DNA of 64,000 nucleotides from Verrucomicrobium sp. (GCA_017849585.1 JAFIGT010000027.1:26699-90698); one strand, 5' to 3'; positions 19,001-26,938 are shown, numbered from the stretch's first letter. A program made the numbers and translations. Notes: generated by a model not told the origin, from the sequence alone.

Positions 19001-19376
19001 GAGTCAGATCGTAACCACGGACGCCCATGGCGGCAGCAAGGTCTTGCGCGTGACCGATTCCAGTGACACTACTGGATCGGATTGCTCCAGTCCCAAATTC
19101 ATGGCGGAAGCGGGGACGACTTATCAGGTTTCCTTCTGGAGCCGGTTGATCAGTGGTACTGGTATCGGGGTGTATCTCCAATTCTACGATACGAACAATG
19201 CGCTGATCACGAGTGGCACGCAATCCATGGGTATTCCTTCCAGTGCCAATTGGGCCCGCTCTGTTCTTACGGGAGTTGCCCCGGCGAATGCGGTTTATGC
19301 CCGCATCTGGGTGCATTCCTACAACGCCTGGAAGCCGGTCGCGGATTTCGACGACTTCGATTTCCGGGTGAATTAG
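16089..19376 (+). CDS. Secreted right-handed beta-helix polysaccharide-active protein with three CBM-like modules
   Basis: Protein of 1095 residues. A signal peptide covers about residues 1-35. Residues about 65-600 form a pectate-lyase-superfamily beta-helix (the DDSIALQAAIEAVGSSGGGLITLPAGTYYL start motif, key part ITLPAGTYYLDKP, is typical). Then come three repeated jelly-roll modules at about 645-785, 790-940 and 950-1095. Each begins with a GFE-x-L-x-W element and ends with a DFD/DDFEF element, like CBM4/9-type modules. The fold suggests depolymerisation or binding of a plant or algal polysaccharide outside the cell. The catalytic residues cannot be picked reliably, so lyase versus hydrolase is open. 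The upstream 180 bases are AT-rich and hold no other gene. Confidence 0.82.
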   Translation: MSTVCLQSSSTLSRCWVVLRVVVFAVLSFPLSTLAGWNFPDICGPDGIVYPNWTYTGIPGGIPTSFSQTVNAASAPYNAIGSDSLDDSIALQAAIEAVGSSGGGLITLPAGTYYLDKPLLIRYNNVVLRGAGKGSTTLVMRYRPPTGNVTFYQPAAGTATIYQNTWVEIHADPVNLKKLSLFASGVLVSSVERTDDSWSGTFSLTSKGAYLLDKAGGSGVGKVITAQAEYLDGTVKTKTMTVALSWAIDSNAVPRAGLLGAINFCGYGLTGVPYPLATNARRGQMVLQAATTPSIGVNDALYLHAPLSDEWMQSTGYAGTADIFRTYLFQVTSISGTQVSVNQPLRIDYPLTANSVQTPFLQKAQMIQNGGVENLTIKQTQDLWTSGIVFNWGWKCWVKGVEIVKTGRFPIVMSGSKWCEIRDCTMDDAWWKGLAGTAYLGFSSAYDSLLENITSTRLRHAPCLVSAAGNVLRNSTFADSDMQWHAGWANENLYENLSVQSNRGNGGYGYGMWASPSEQNDHGPNGPRNTIYACDVTSPLAGAWMGGSNKEWIFAYNRLAADMGPGWFLQRDSSDHVIYKNTVALGLATAGVWTDTSDCTGVVIQENTFRGIPSNALACGFSAAGPCANNTTTDALTLTTVSNSGFENDLSNWIVTSSDSGISSVSTAEKHSGAKSLYVSDAQTGAGSYVYSPAFPVQPGKVYATRFWQKLTSGSNLGVYLQFYDSAGASLLGTYVVDNTLNQWKQVVWRETAPLNAATAKILIHSMNAALVTGYLDDFEFGEQVEALPNGGFEQGLAHWSNAGDNGMTVATSSATVSGTAGIRVTDASTTAGSSLLSKRFAIQPGWTAQVRFWSRQLTSAYGIAVYLRFYNAGGQLTGTTPSLQLPIDDTWKERSLLGVAPAEAAQVEIWIHSYSSAQVTADFDSFSFMILPPKPSPVASSIYDWQLAQNNPGFESDFTGWTVGATDNGMSQIVTTDAHGGSKVLRVTDSSDTTGSDCSSPKFMAEAGTTYQVSFWSRLISGTGIGVYLQFYDTNNALITSGTQSMGIPSSANWARSVLTGVAPANAVYARIWVHSYNAWKPVADFDDFDFRVN

Positions 19377-19489
19377 AGTAGGGATCTCTGGGGACAGATT
19401 CGATTGAGATGCAGGGTCACTTTTCACACACACGGCGCTCCCGCACGTTCCTTTTCCCTCTTGATGAAACCCCAAAGCTTATAACCATA

Positions 19490-19507
19490 GTTACTTGCGT
19501 GAGTAAC
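19490..19507. repeat. Inverted repeat upstream of integrase
   Basis: GTTACT-TGCGTG-AGTAAC, perfect 6-base arms with a 6-base spacer, lies 72 bases before the integrase start. It may be an integrase arm or core-type site or an operator; nothing else supports either choice. Confidence 0.35.
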
Positions 19508-19579
19508 GGCTTTGAGCATAACAGAATTCATAGCAAACGCTAAAAATTCGAGAGGGGTTGACGAGCCGCCATAGTGTAT

Positions 19580-20767
19580 ATGGCAACGGTTATCACAAAC
19601 GGAAAACAGACGGTCAAACTTTATCAGTCGGTCAATCGTGGGAAGGCCATGTTTCAACTGGCTTACTACAACGGGGGCAAGCGGGTACAACAGAATTTTA
19701 CCGATAAGGCGCAAGCCAAGCGCGTAGCCAATCAGGTGCTCAACGGCAAGGCGGGTGATTCGGCCTTGGTTGACGCGGCGGCGACTCCCGAAATTGAAAG
19801 CTTGGTGGCGGCCAAGAAAGTTCTCGCTCCCGGCTACGCCTTGCATGTGGCCGTTGAGGAGCACGCGCAAGCAGTGGCAAAACTCGGTAAAGCGACGTTG
19901 CGGGATGCGGTGGAATTTTATCTGCGCCATCACAATGCCAACGTGCCCCGGCTCTCCCTGAAAGAGACTTCGGAGCAATTCGCAAAATCTCGGCAACAGG
20001 CAGGACTCTCGAAAAATTATGTCGACCTGTGCCGCCGTTATACTCGCCTACTGGCCGAAGGGTTTCCCGGTCTGTGCCTGACCGATTTGACGACGGCCAT
20101 GCTGGATAAGTGGCTTGGTAATCTGAAAATCAAAGAGAAGTATATCAAGGCGTCGTATAAGAACGATATTCGGCGGGTGCTCGTGGTCTGCGGGGGTTGG
20201 GCGGAAAGACAAGGGTATCTCGTCAAAAATTGCAGCCCCTTCCCCGGCATGATTCGGTACAAGGAAGAGAAAACGCCGGTGACGATCTTCACTCCCGAGA
20301 ACATCAAGACGATGCTGACGACTGCCGATGACGGCGTAAAAGCGTTTCTGGCTATCGGTGCGTTTGCGGGATTGCGCACGGCGGAATTGGAGCGGTTGGA
20401 CTGGAGTGAGGTCAATCTGGAACGGAGCTTTATCACGGTCGCGGCCAGCAAAGCCAAAACGCGCCGTCGTCGTCTGGTGCCGATCTCCGAGAATCTGAAG
20501 CTCTGGCTGACGCCGTTGAAACAGGAGGCGGGGCCGATCTGCCTGCACCGAGACCCCCAACGGTCGGCAACTCGGTTCTGCAAAGGATTCGAATGGCAGC
20601 GGAACGGATTACGGCACTCGTACATTTCGTACCGTTTGGCAATCCTGAATGATACGGCGCGGGTCGCGCTGGAAGCGGGTAACTCGCCGGATGTGATCTT
20701 TGCTCATTACCGGGAATTGGTCACACCGGAAGCGGCCACGGCATGGTTTGATGTCCGTCCCGCCTAG
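19580..20767 (+). CDS. Tyrosine-type recombinase/integrase
   Basis: Site-specific recombinase of about 395 residues. The N-terminal region is an arm-binding/SAM-like domain (KLGKATLRDAVEFYLRHH...). The C-terminal catalytic domain has the first Arg in AFAGLRTAELERLDW, a basic strand with the expected Lys (SKAKTRRRRLVPIS), the Arg-His box as NGLRHSYISYRLA and the nucleophile in IFAHYRELV. The first His of the usual H-x-L-R-H box is Asn here, a common variant. Start choice is uncertain: GTG 19574 and ATG 19580 are both in frame. It is probably the integrase of the element that follows. Confidence 0.9.
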   Translation: MATVITNGKQTVKLYQSVNRGKAMFQLAYYNGGKRVQQNFTDKAQAKRVANQVLNGKAGDSALVDAAATPEIESLVAAKKVLAPGYALHVAVEEHAQAVAKLGKATLRDAVEFYLRHHNANVPRLSLKETSEQFAKSRQQAGLSKNYVDLCRRYTRLLAEGFPGLCLTDLTTAMLDKWLGNLKIKEKYIKASYKNDIRRVLVVCGGWAERQGYLVKNCSPFPGMIRYKEEKTPVTIFTPENIKTMLTTADDGVKAFLAIGAFAGLRTAELERLDWSEVNLERSFITVAASKAKTRRRRLVPISENLKLWLTPLKQEAGPICLHRDPQRSATRFCKGFEWQRNGLRHSYISYRLAILNDTARVALEAGNSPDVIFAHYRELVTPEAATAWFDVRPA

Positions 20768-20778
20768 TTCCAGTCAAT

Positions 20779-20814
20779 CGCCGTTCTGCAGTCCGGCGCG
20801 GGACGGCGGCATTT
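20779..20814 (+). terminator. Probable intrinsic terminator after the integrase gene
   Basis: Arms CGCCGT (20779-20784) and ACGGCG (20803-20808) enclose a G+C-rich loop and are followed by GCATTTT. It lies 12 bases after the integrase stop. The T run is short, so termination may be partial. Confidence 0.45.
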
Positions 20815-20970
20815 TAACCCGATTAAGAACCCACTCTAGCCGCCAATGTGCCTAACGGCCTGCGGGCGGTGCCCATGAGCGGGGAAATGGTACGGGCTTT
20901 CGCCCGGTTGCGCCAAATGGCCCTTTTCAAATGCTTGCATCTCGACCTTTCACTAACCATCATAGCAATA

Positions 20971-22260
20971 ATGCTCGTACTCGATAATTTACCGAATCCC
21001 AAGCGTGATCGGTCTTCTGCTGTCGGCAGAGCCGGCTGGTACCCTTATTACGCAGGGTTTTCTTCTGACTTCGCGCAAGCTGTATTAGACTATTTTGTAA
21101 AATCGGCAAGCAGCCGTGTACTTGATCCATGGAACGGCAGCGGCACTACTACAGCGGTAACGGCAGGTAAAGGGCATGAAGGTTTTGGGTTCGATTTGAA
21201 TCCAGTGATGGTGGTGGTAGCGCGAGCGCGCCTTCTCAATAAGCGCGAAAGGTCCAGTCTATTACCGCTTGCAAAACTTATCACATCGCTCGCTGTAAGT
21301 AGACACGAAGTTCAATCTGATGATCCTCTAAATCTTTGGTTCAAGCCGCAGGCTATAGGTTCACTACGCCGAATCGAACAGGGCCTTCAAAAATCACTTT
21401 TTGGATTGGATAAGTGGGTGCCGATGCAAAAACACATCCAAGCGAATGATTTTTCTGATATAGCGGCGTTTTTTTATGTTGCCCTCTTTCGGACAATTCG
21501 TGCTTTTCTGACGAGATTCGAAAGCTCCAATCCTACATGGATCAAGGCCCCTAAAGGATACTCGACCAAGCTTGAGCCTTCCGAAAGGACAATTCGAGAT
21601 CAATTTTTGATGCAGATTTCGTCCATGATATCTGCGCTCGATAGCGACGTTTTGGAGAAGGATGGTAAAATTAAAATTGGTCTAGCGGCTTCTCAGCGAG
21701 TACCTTTACCAGATTCCTCTATTGACTTTATCTTGTCGTCTCCTCCTTACTGCACTCGAATAGATTACGCATCAGCTACGCGTGTTGAATTGGCAGTGCT
21801 TGGTCTTTCAGAGGGCGATGCATTTGAGAATTTGCGTCGGTCATTACTGGGAACGCCTACTGTACCACCTGAAGCTCCCGCGTGTTTACCTGGATGGGGA
21901 CCAACCTGCGAGTCTTTCTTAAGAGCGGTTAAGGAGCATACATCTAAAGCATCGTCGACCTATTATTATAAAGGACACTGTCAGTATTTTGATGGAATTT
22001 ATAATTCAATGCTCGAATTGCATCGGTGCTTAAAGCCATCTGGACAGGCCTGTCTTGTCGTTCAAGATTCATTTTATAAAGACGTGCATAACAATTTGCC
22101 CACAATCTACGCAGAGATGGCCGAAAGCATGGGAATAAATCTTACTGGACGAAAAGACTTTCCCTTGTCTCGGAGTATGGGACAGGTAAACGTCATGTCT
22201 CGCCGCTATCGTACTTCTGGCGCAGCAACTGAAAGCGTACTTCTTTTTACCAAGGACTAA
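20971..22260 (+). CDS. DNA methyltransferase (N4-cytosine or N6-adenine type)
   Basis: Class I SAM-dependent DNA methyltransferase of 429 residues. Motif I is VLDPWNGSGTT (about residues 50-60), followed by GFDLNP for the SAM ribose. Catalytic motif IV is SSPPY at residues 256-260, the SPPY form most often seen in N4-cytosine enzymes. About 195 residues separate the two and may hold the target-recognition part. I chose ATG 20971 because the upstream in-frame region is G+C-rich, unlike the gene, and shows no conservation signs. It is the first gene of a three-gene unit and ends four bases before the DUF262 gene. No classic restriction nuclease is encoded beside it. Base use is more AT-rich than the integrase upstream. 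Confidence 0.85.
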   Translation: MLVLDNLPNPKRDRSSAVGRAGWYPYYAGFSSDFAQAVLDYFVKSASSRVLDPWNGSGTTTAVTAGKGHEGFGFDLNPVMVVVARARLLNKRERSSLLPLAKLITSLAVSRHEVQSDDPLNLWFKPQAIGSLRRIEQGLQKSLFGLDKWVPMQKHIQANDFSDIAAFFYVALFRTIRAFLTRFESSNPTWIKAPKGYSTKLEPSERTIRDQFLMQISSMISALDSDVLEKDGKIKIGLAASQRVPLPDSSIDFILSSPPYCTRIDYASATRVELAVLGLSEGDAFENLRRSLLGTPTVPPEAPACLPGWGPTCESFLRAVKEHTSKASSTYYYKGHCQYFDGIYNSMLELHRCLKPSGQACLVVQDSFYKDVHNNLPTIYAEMAESMGINLTGRKDFPLSRSMGQVNVMSRRYRTSGAATESVLLFTKD

Positions 22261-22264
22261 TATT

Positions 22265-23407
22265 ATGGCGATTCCAACTGGAACTCTACGGGAAATGATC
22301 GACCAAAAAGCGGTCATGGCCAAAACCAAGCGGCTCGATCTTTCCTTCAATGAACTGCTCGACATGTATAAAAATCATGAGCTTGAGATCCAACCAGCAT
22401 TTCAAAGAATATTTGTTTGGGATTTAGTCAAACAATCCCAATTTATCGAGTCGCTCCTTCTTGAGCTTCCTGTACCTCCCATCTATGTTGTGGAAGAAGA
22501 GGAAGGACACTACGTTTTGGTCGATGGACTCCAGAGGCTATCAACTTATTTGCATTTCCGAGGAGTGTTAAATAATACCTCAAAAGGAATAACCGAACCG
22601 CAAACCTTTGCTTTGGAAGGGTGTGATATTGCAGGGGAGTTGAATGGGAAGGAATGGAAAGATCTTGATACTGTGCTTCAGATCCGGTTGAAACGCGCGA
22701 CTGTAAGCGTGCAAGTTATTCGAAAAGAAAGCGACAAGGGGCTAAAATTTCACATGTTTAAGCGCTTGAATGATGGTGGGACACCAGTATCACCGCAACA
22801 GGTTCGGAACTGCGTGATTCGCATGCTCGAAAATGGTCCTAAAGTCATGGATTTTATCGACAAACTTTCCAAGAATGGGGATTACATCGCATGCTGTGTC
22901 GAGTCCCTAACGCAAGACCAGCAAAATAACCAGTTTGATCAGGAGCTCGTGCTTCGCTTTTTTGGCTTAAAAAATCGGCGAGATTTGTTCAAGCATGATG
23001 TAGGTCCGTTTATTGATACATTTACGGAAAGCATCGCTGGTTTGGACCCTGAAGCAACGCCATTTGATTTTACGAAAGAAGAGGAAATTTTCGTTAAGAC
23101 ATTTCGAATACTTGCAGTGTCGACCGGCGAGTTTTCTTTCACTTTCCCTAACAAGACAGGTTCTGAACTTAGCCGAGGATTTAGTGCATATCATTTCGAG
23201 GGTGTAACTCTTGGTCTACAAGCGTCTCTTGATAAGCTAAATCCGATGGATGTTGGGCAAATGCAAAATCTTAAGGAGGCCCTGCGACTTGCGCGTCTCA
23301 GTCAAGACTTTCGCGATGTGTCATCTGGTGGTGGGCGTAATTCTCCTGGCCCACTTAATAAGAGAATCTCCATTATTGAAAATGCTGTTGCTAAAATTGT
23401 AGCATAA
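22265..23407 (+). CDS. DUF262 (ParB/Srx-like) domain protein
   Basis: Protein of 380 residues with an N-terminal DUF262 domain, the NTPase/nuclease-like ParB-Srx fold seen in GmrS and other phage-defence proteins. The motifs are clear: QPAFQRIFVW at 43-52, SLLLELPVPPIYV at 63-75 and DGLQRLST at 87-94 (the family D-G-x-Q-R-x). There is no C-terminal DUF1524 HNH nuclease domain, which GmrSD-type two-domain proteins have. The C-terminal half is helical and unrecognised. It sits between a DNA methyltransferase and a HEPN gene with 4- and 9-base gaps, so I infer one operon. The domain could sense modified or foreign DNA while the HEPN protein does the damage. Confidence 0.85.
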   Translation: MAIPTGTLREMIDQKAVMAKTKRLDLSFNELLDMYKNHELEIQPAFQRIFVWDLVKQSQFIESLLLELPVPPIYVVEEEEGHYVLVDGLQRLSTYLHFRGVLNNTSKGITEPQTFALEGCDIAGELNGKEWKDLDTVLQIRLKRATVSVQVIRKESDKGLKFHMFKRLNDGGTPVSPQQVRNCVIRMLENGPKVMDFIDKLSKNGDYIACCVESLTQDQQNNQFDQELVLRFFGLKNRRDLFKHDVGPFIDTFTESIAGLDPEATPFDFTKEEEIFVKTFRILAVSTGEFSFTFPNKTGSELSRGFSAYHFEGVTLGLQASLDKLNPMDVGQMQNLKEALRLARLSQDFRDVSSGGGRNSPGPLNKRISIIENAVAKIVA

Positions 23408-23416
23408 AAAAGAATT

Positions 23417-24109
23417 ATGGTGGACGCGGCAACGGAGCTGGAAGAAGAGCAGCGAATTCGTATGGAGGAAATTCACTTCCTCCAAAATATATGTGCCGCA
23501 TTGCCAGACGAGCAGCAGCAAAACCGCATGCGTAGAGCTATGGTTGTTATGCTCTATTCTCATTTTGAAGGATATGCCCAATTTACTTTTGAGGTTTACC
23601 GCCGCGCTATTGAGAATAGCCAATCGAAATGCTGTGAAGTGCATCCGTCATTAGCCACAGCTGCGCTTAATGACATTTTTAAAGCCATTCGTAATCCGGA
23701 TAAAGGGGTTAATCTTCTGCCAGATGCAATGCGAACTTTGGGTGAATTGCGACCATTAGCAATTGAAAGAGCATTCGTTGAAAAGGCATGGGACTTCGGC
23801 CAACGAATAGCGACTGTTCCAGAAGAATTTGTCGATATGGAATCGAACCTAAAGCCGATTGTTCTTCGAAAAAATCTGTATCGTCTTGGTTTGCCGCATG
23901 ACTTATTTGACGAGTTAGAAGGAAGTATCAATAAATTGCTCAATTACAGGAACAATATTGCCCACGGCAGTAAAACCAGTGGTGTCGATGAAGTTGAATA
24001 TAACGAATTGCTACAGGCCGTTATTCGCATCATGGATGAATTGAAAAAGACTATTCTGACCGCAATTACTACGGAAGCCTTTCGACTTCCAGCCTCTCAA
24101 CCGGCTTAA
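23417..24109 (+). CDS. HEPN-family putative ribonuclease (MAE_28990-like)
   Basis: All-helical protein of 230 residues. It carries the HEPN catalytic R-x4-H motif as RNNIAH (R178-H183) in LNYRNNIAHGSK. The N-terminal helix RMRRAMVVMLYSHFEGYAQF is typical of the MAE_28990/MAE_18760 group, which is found with defence genes. HEPN proteins of this kind are usually metal-independent RNases that cleave RNA to abort infection. It is the last gene of the methyltransferase/DUF262 unit. The family call is from motif recognition; the RNase activity is inferred from the intact motif. The start ATG at 23417 has a weak AAGAATT-type upstream region. Confidence 0.75.
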   Translation: MVDAATELEEEQRIRMEEIHFLQNICAALPDEQQQNRMRRAMVVMLYSHFEGYAQFTFEVYRRAIENSQSKCCEVHPSLATAALNDIFKAIRNPDKGVNLLPDAMRTLGELRPLAIERAFVEKAWDFGQRIATVPEEFVDMESNLKPIVLRKNLYRLGLPHDLFDELEGSINKLLNYRNNIAHGSKTSGVDEVEYNELLQAVIRIMDELKKTILTAITTEAFRLPASQPA

Positions 24110-24285
24110 TTGGAGAAGGCGACCACAGTTGCAGGCATTTAGACTCCATTAAGTAATTCGTCCCACGGGACCTTGAATCGCCTCGGCGTTAGAGCCCGCA
24201 TTCTCCAACGCCTTTCCTTTTTTAAGGTCGGCAAGCCGACACTAGACGTGCGGAAGCCAAGCTCCCGAAAATCAGCCAGCGAAAA

Positions 24286-24341
24286 GCGTTTTGCTCCCAA
24301 ACACCCCGCACAAGTCAGGGGGTGTTTGGCGGGCAAAACGC
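24286..24341. repeat. Long imperfect hairpin
   Basis: Outer arms GCGTTTTGC and GCAAAACGC and inner arms CAAACACCCC and GGGGTGTTTG pair almost perfectly around a short loop, with a small asymmetric bulge. The arms total about 19 paired bases. It lacks a T run, so it is not an obvious terminator. Confidence 0.6.
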
Positions 24342-24844
24342 GGAAAACATCCGACACTCGCCCCGGACGCGGAAGCAACTCGCCCCATCGGCAGGAGCGA
24401 TTCGCAACGTTCGGAGAAGACACCGCAAGCGGCACCGGAAAGTCGTTTAACCCGAGCCAAGAAACCCGTGGAATTCCACGGAAACATAATCGGACAATTC
24501 AGGGCCCGAGCAGGATTTCGAGATTAAGAAAGAATCAGCGGCTAGCTCAAAACAGTCTTGCTGCTTTCCCAGCATCAGGCTTGGACGCGCTTGTTAAGAT
24601 CGGCCCAATCAATTTCGATTGTTGAATTCATCGGAAAAATAGAATTCTCCTCCTGAATTTGCTACGGAGTCTTTTGGCCGAAACGGATCGCCTCCGCGGT
24701 GGCACGCCGTTCCTCGGCATGCTCCCGTTCGTTCTGCTCCCAGTTATAGCAAGATTGGACCATAATCACGTCCGGATAGGATAAAGGAATAGTTGGGCAG
24801 GGCAATTCTCGAAAGCGACTCAGAACGGCTGGCGAGGCGTCCCG

Positions 24845-24944
24845 GCCACTAGCTGCGAGTGGCGGGCGGCGAAGCCTGCCGTTCAGGGTCGCGCCGTTGG
24901 CAGGCCGGAGCCTGGGTGCGGGCTCTGACGCACGCAGGCTCCGG
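24845..24944. repeat. Cluster of three tandem hairpins
   Basis: Three inverted repeats follow each other: GCCACT...AGTGGC (24845-24863), GCCTGCC...GGCAGGC (24874-24905) and CCGGAGCCTG...CAGGCTCCGG (24905-24944). The last has a further inner stem GTGCG/CGCAC. They end 35 bases from the stop of the minus-strand traM-like gene. They could be a REP-type element, a transcription barrier or a structured RNA. Confidence 0.6.
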
Positions 24945-24979
24945 TGGGTTCAGGTAGCCGATGATGAATTCATAATTTT

Positions 24980-25753
24980 CTAATTCAGTTTTTGGGATTG
25001 TTCAAAAAAGTACTTCCAGCCTGCGCGGAAAAGCCACTGGAGCAGTCCCGTTCCCACCGCGAACAGCCCCAAGCCAATCCACGGTGAAAACTGCATGCTG
25101 ACTCCAAGCGTGATGGCTCCGGCGATATAGCCAACGGTGAGCCAATGAATGGACGCTTGTTTGGTGAGATGTTTTACCAGTTTCTGGTTTTCCTCCTGAA
25201 TGGCTTTGATGGTTTGCGTGGCCTCGGCAATCTGGGCGGTCGATTCGTTTTGAAGCTTCGACTGGCGCTGAAGTTGGCTGAGATCAAGGGTAAGCTCAAT
25301 CAGGCCCGCTTTCAGCGAGTTGAGAGAGGTTTTAATCTCCTGTGCTTCGCTGGTAATTTTCTGAGTCGTCTGGTTGGCCTCCTTGAGTTGAGTCTGGGTC
25401 AGTTCGACTGCCTTGATGATGACGTTTGAGCTGCGGGTCGCTTCGCTGCGAAAATCCGTCACGAGTTTTTCAACTTCACGATTGATTCGCCAGAACGATT
25501 CCTCTTGGAGTTTCCGCGCATTGCCTTCGACCACACAGAACTCTTTGACCAGTTCACTCATCGCGCTTGGAATCCCGGCCATCTTGCGAGTGCAAGCAGC
25601 CAGCAGGATAGCGGCGGAGACCGGTGCGCTGTTGGGCACGCCACTGCCCACCTCGAAATAGGCTTGAACGACCAGACTGCCCTCTTTCGAGGGCAGTCCG
25701 TCGGTCAGGAAGTTCAACACGACATCGTTATTCTTGGGAGGAGTGTTATTCAT
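24980..25753 (-). CDS. Coiled-coil membrane protein of mobilization operon (traM-like position)
   Basis: Protein of 257 residues from ATG 25753, where a start overlaps the stop of the upstream gene. Residues about 90-200 form a long heptad-type coiled coil rich in Gln, Glu and Lys. Two membrane segments follow near the C terminus (WLTVGYIAGAITLGVSM and WIGLGLFAVGTGLLQWL). No enzyme motif is seen. It is the third gene of a minus-strand operon whose order (small DNA-binding-like protein, P-loop ATPase, membrane or coiled-coil protein) matches IncP traK-traL-traM and, more loosely, stbABC of IncW. The role would be accessory to DNA transfer or stability; this is inferred from position. Confidence 0.6.
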   Translation of the reverse strand: MNNTPPKNNDVVLNFLTDGLPSKEGSLVVQAYFEVGSGVPNSAPVSAAILLAACTRKMAGIPSAMSELVKEFCVVEGNARKLQEESFWRINREVEKLVTDFRSEATRSSNVIIKAVELTQTQLKEANQTTQKITSEAQEIKTSLNSLKAGLIELTLDLSQLQRQSKLQNESTAQIAEATQTIKAIQEENQKLVKHLTKQASIHWLTVGYIAGAITLGVSMQFSPWIGLGLFAVGTGLLQWLFRAGWKYFFEQSQKLN

Positions 25754-26549
25754 GAATGGAGAGCGGGTTGAATTCGTCAATGGGCTGGACACTTTTCGTG
25801 CCGGGACGGACAACCTTGTTTTGAATCGGGGCCGATTCCGGTATCAGAATCCTGGCGTTATCCTCGCACTGGAGGTAGAAACGGTTCAGGTAAAACTCAA
25901 TCTCATACCGGCAAATCTGCGGAATGGATGCAGTCTTTGCTGCTTCCGCAAACGTCAAATGCCGTTTCTGCTCCGCGCTGGCGGCTTCAATAGCCTGAAG
26001 TGTCGTCGCGGTAATAGGCGGCAAATCGAGTACCGGCGCACCCTTGCGCTTAAACACTTCGGCCAATGCCGACTCATCAAACGTATGGCTGCGGAACCGG
26101 GCCGGATTCTTGACCAGCACGTAATCCGCCCGATCTCCCAAGGCGCGGTACGTCTTGGCCATGCTCGCCGTCGCGGTGGGGTCATCGGCGGCAAACATGA
26201 GCACGGTCAGGCGTATTTCCCTCGCCTCCAATGCGTCCAGAACACGCAGCGATTCTACTGCCCCCAACAGGAAGTCGGTGGCTTGTGCCGGGAAATCGGC
26301 CACGGCCATTGGCATGTCGGGCAAGGCCATGATGAGCTGTAAAAACTCGTCATGGGAGCTGGTGGCGTCAATAAAGGCGGCTTCGGGGAACCGTTTGCTT
26401 AACGTGCGGTGCTCGGCATCGCAATCGACGGTGGCAATCGGTATCCCGGCGAATCGTGCCCATGAGATGAGGCTTTCGAGCGCGGTCGATTTGCCGATGC
26501 GACCGCTGGATTGAAAGCAGGTGATGAGACGATGATTAATATCTGACAT
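25746..26549 (-). CDS. ParA/TraL-like P-loop ATPase
   Basis: ATPase of 267 residues with a deviant-type Walker A near the N terminus, CFQSSGRIGKSTALESL, and the downstream VDCDAEHRTLS and VADFPAQATDFL elements expected of ParA/MinD/SIMIBI proteins. It resembles the mobilization ATPases named TraL (IncP) or StbB (IncW). It lies between the traK-like and traM-like genes, overlapping the latter by eight bases. In R388 StbB is needed for conjugation and plasmid positioning, so a similar role is plausible here. The exact family is uncertain because the second Lys of the ParA signature (KGGxGKS) is replaced. Confidence 0.75.
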   Translation of the reverse strand: MSDINHRLITCFQSSGRIGKSTALESLISWARFAGIPIATVDCDAEHRTLSKRFPEAAFIDATSSHDEFLQLIMALPDMPMAVADFPAQATDFLLGAVESLRVLDALEAREIRLTVLMFAADDPTATASMAKTYRALGDRADYVLVKNPARFRSHTFDESALAEVFKRKGAPVLDLPPITATTLQAIEAASAEQKRHLTFAEAAKTASIPQICRYEIEFYLNRFYLQCEDNARILIPESAPIQNKVVRPGTKSVQPIDEFNPLSIHE

Positions 26550-26581
26550 ATACTATTTTCCTTTCGGTTGTTTGTTTGGAT

Positions 26582-26938
26582 TCAAAGCTGGCCCCAATAC
26601 TTCTTGGGCTTCCCTTGAGCGGGTCGTGTCAACGGGTCGGACGCAAACTCATCTTGTGGGGTTGCGTCTGCCGTCAATTCGGGCGCGGCGCAGTCCGGTG
26701 GCTCCGCTTGGGATTGGTGCGGTTTGGCTGGCGATGTTATTTTTGCGGTGACAACGCCCAACGGATAACGGCGTTTGAGCCGTCTTTTGATAAAAGCGTA
26801 AACCAACTGTTTTTTGGTGCTGACACCCTTGGCGGCCAAAGCTTCGACAATTGCCTGCCAAGTCTCACGGTTGCGTCGCATTTCCATGATAAAATCGAAA
26901 TACGGCTCCAGTTTGCTGTGAAAAGAGATTCCGGGCAT
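26582..26938 (-). CDS. Small putative oriT-binding protein (traK-like position)
   Basis: Protein of 118 residues. The first 50 form a helix-turn-helix-like unit (FIMEMRRNRETWQAIVEALAAKGVSTKKQLVYAF) with the TW-x-x-I-x-x-x-L-x-x-x-G-V pattern found in small plasmid and ICE proteins next to relaxases. A basic stretch IKRRLKRRYP follows. The C-terminal half is Pro/Ala-rich and probably disordered. It is the first gene of the minus-strand operon and starts 29 bases from the phased heptamer array at 26967, which it may bind, as TraK does at the RP4 oriT. The functional link is inferred. Confidence 0.6.
   Translation of the reverse strand: MPGISFHSKLEPYFDFIMEMRRNRETWQAIVEALAAKGVSTKKQLVYAFIKRRLKRRYPLGVVTAKITSPAKPHQSQAEPPDCAAPELTADATPQDEFASDPLTRPAQGKPKKYWGQL

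Larger units (their letters stand above)
24110..24979. other. Long region with no confident gene but many hairpins
   Basis: About 870 bases. Short frames exist but none is convincing. On the minus strand, 24662-24763 could encode a 33-residue charged peptide (MVQSCYNWEQ... ending FGQKTP). Just downstream of it a strong AGGAGGAG precedes an ATG opening an 18-codon frame (MNSTIEIDWADLNKRVQA). These may be remains of decayed genes. The rest is filled with inverted repeats: GTCGGC-AA-GCCGAC at 24227-24240, a long hairpin at 24286-24341, a perfect 16-base palindrome at 24466-24481, and three adjacent hairpins at 24845-24944. It separates the defence-like module from the mobilization module. Confidence 0.5.

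Noticed and set aside
24466..24481. Perfect 16-base palindrome
   Set aside because: Real, but a single palindrome with no repeat or neighbouring promoter; could be chance, so it is only mentioned within the gene-free region.
24173..24625. Plus-strand frame of 150 codons after the HEPN gene
   Set aside because: TTG start without ribosome site, basic low-complexity product, and it spans two strong hairpins.
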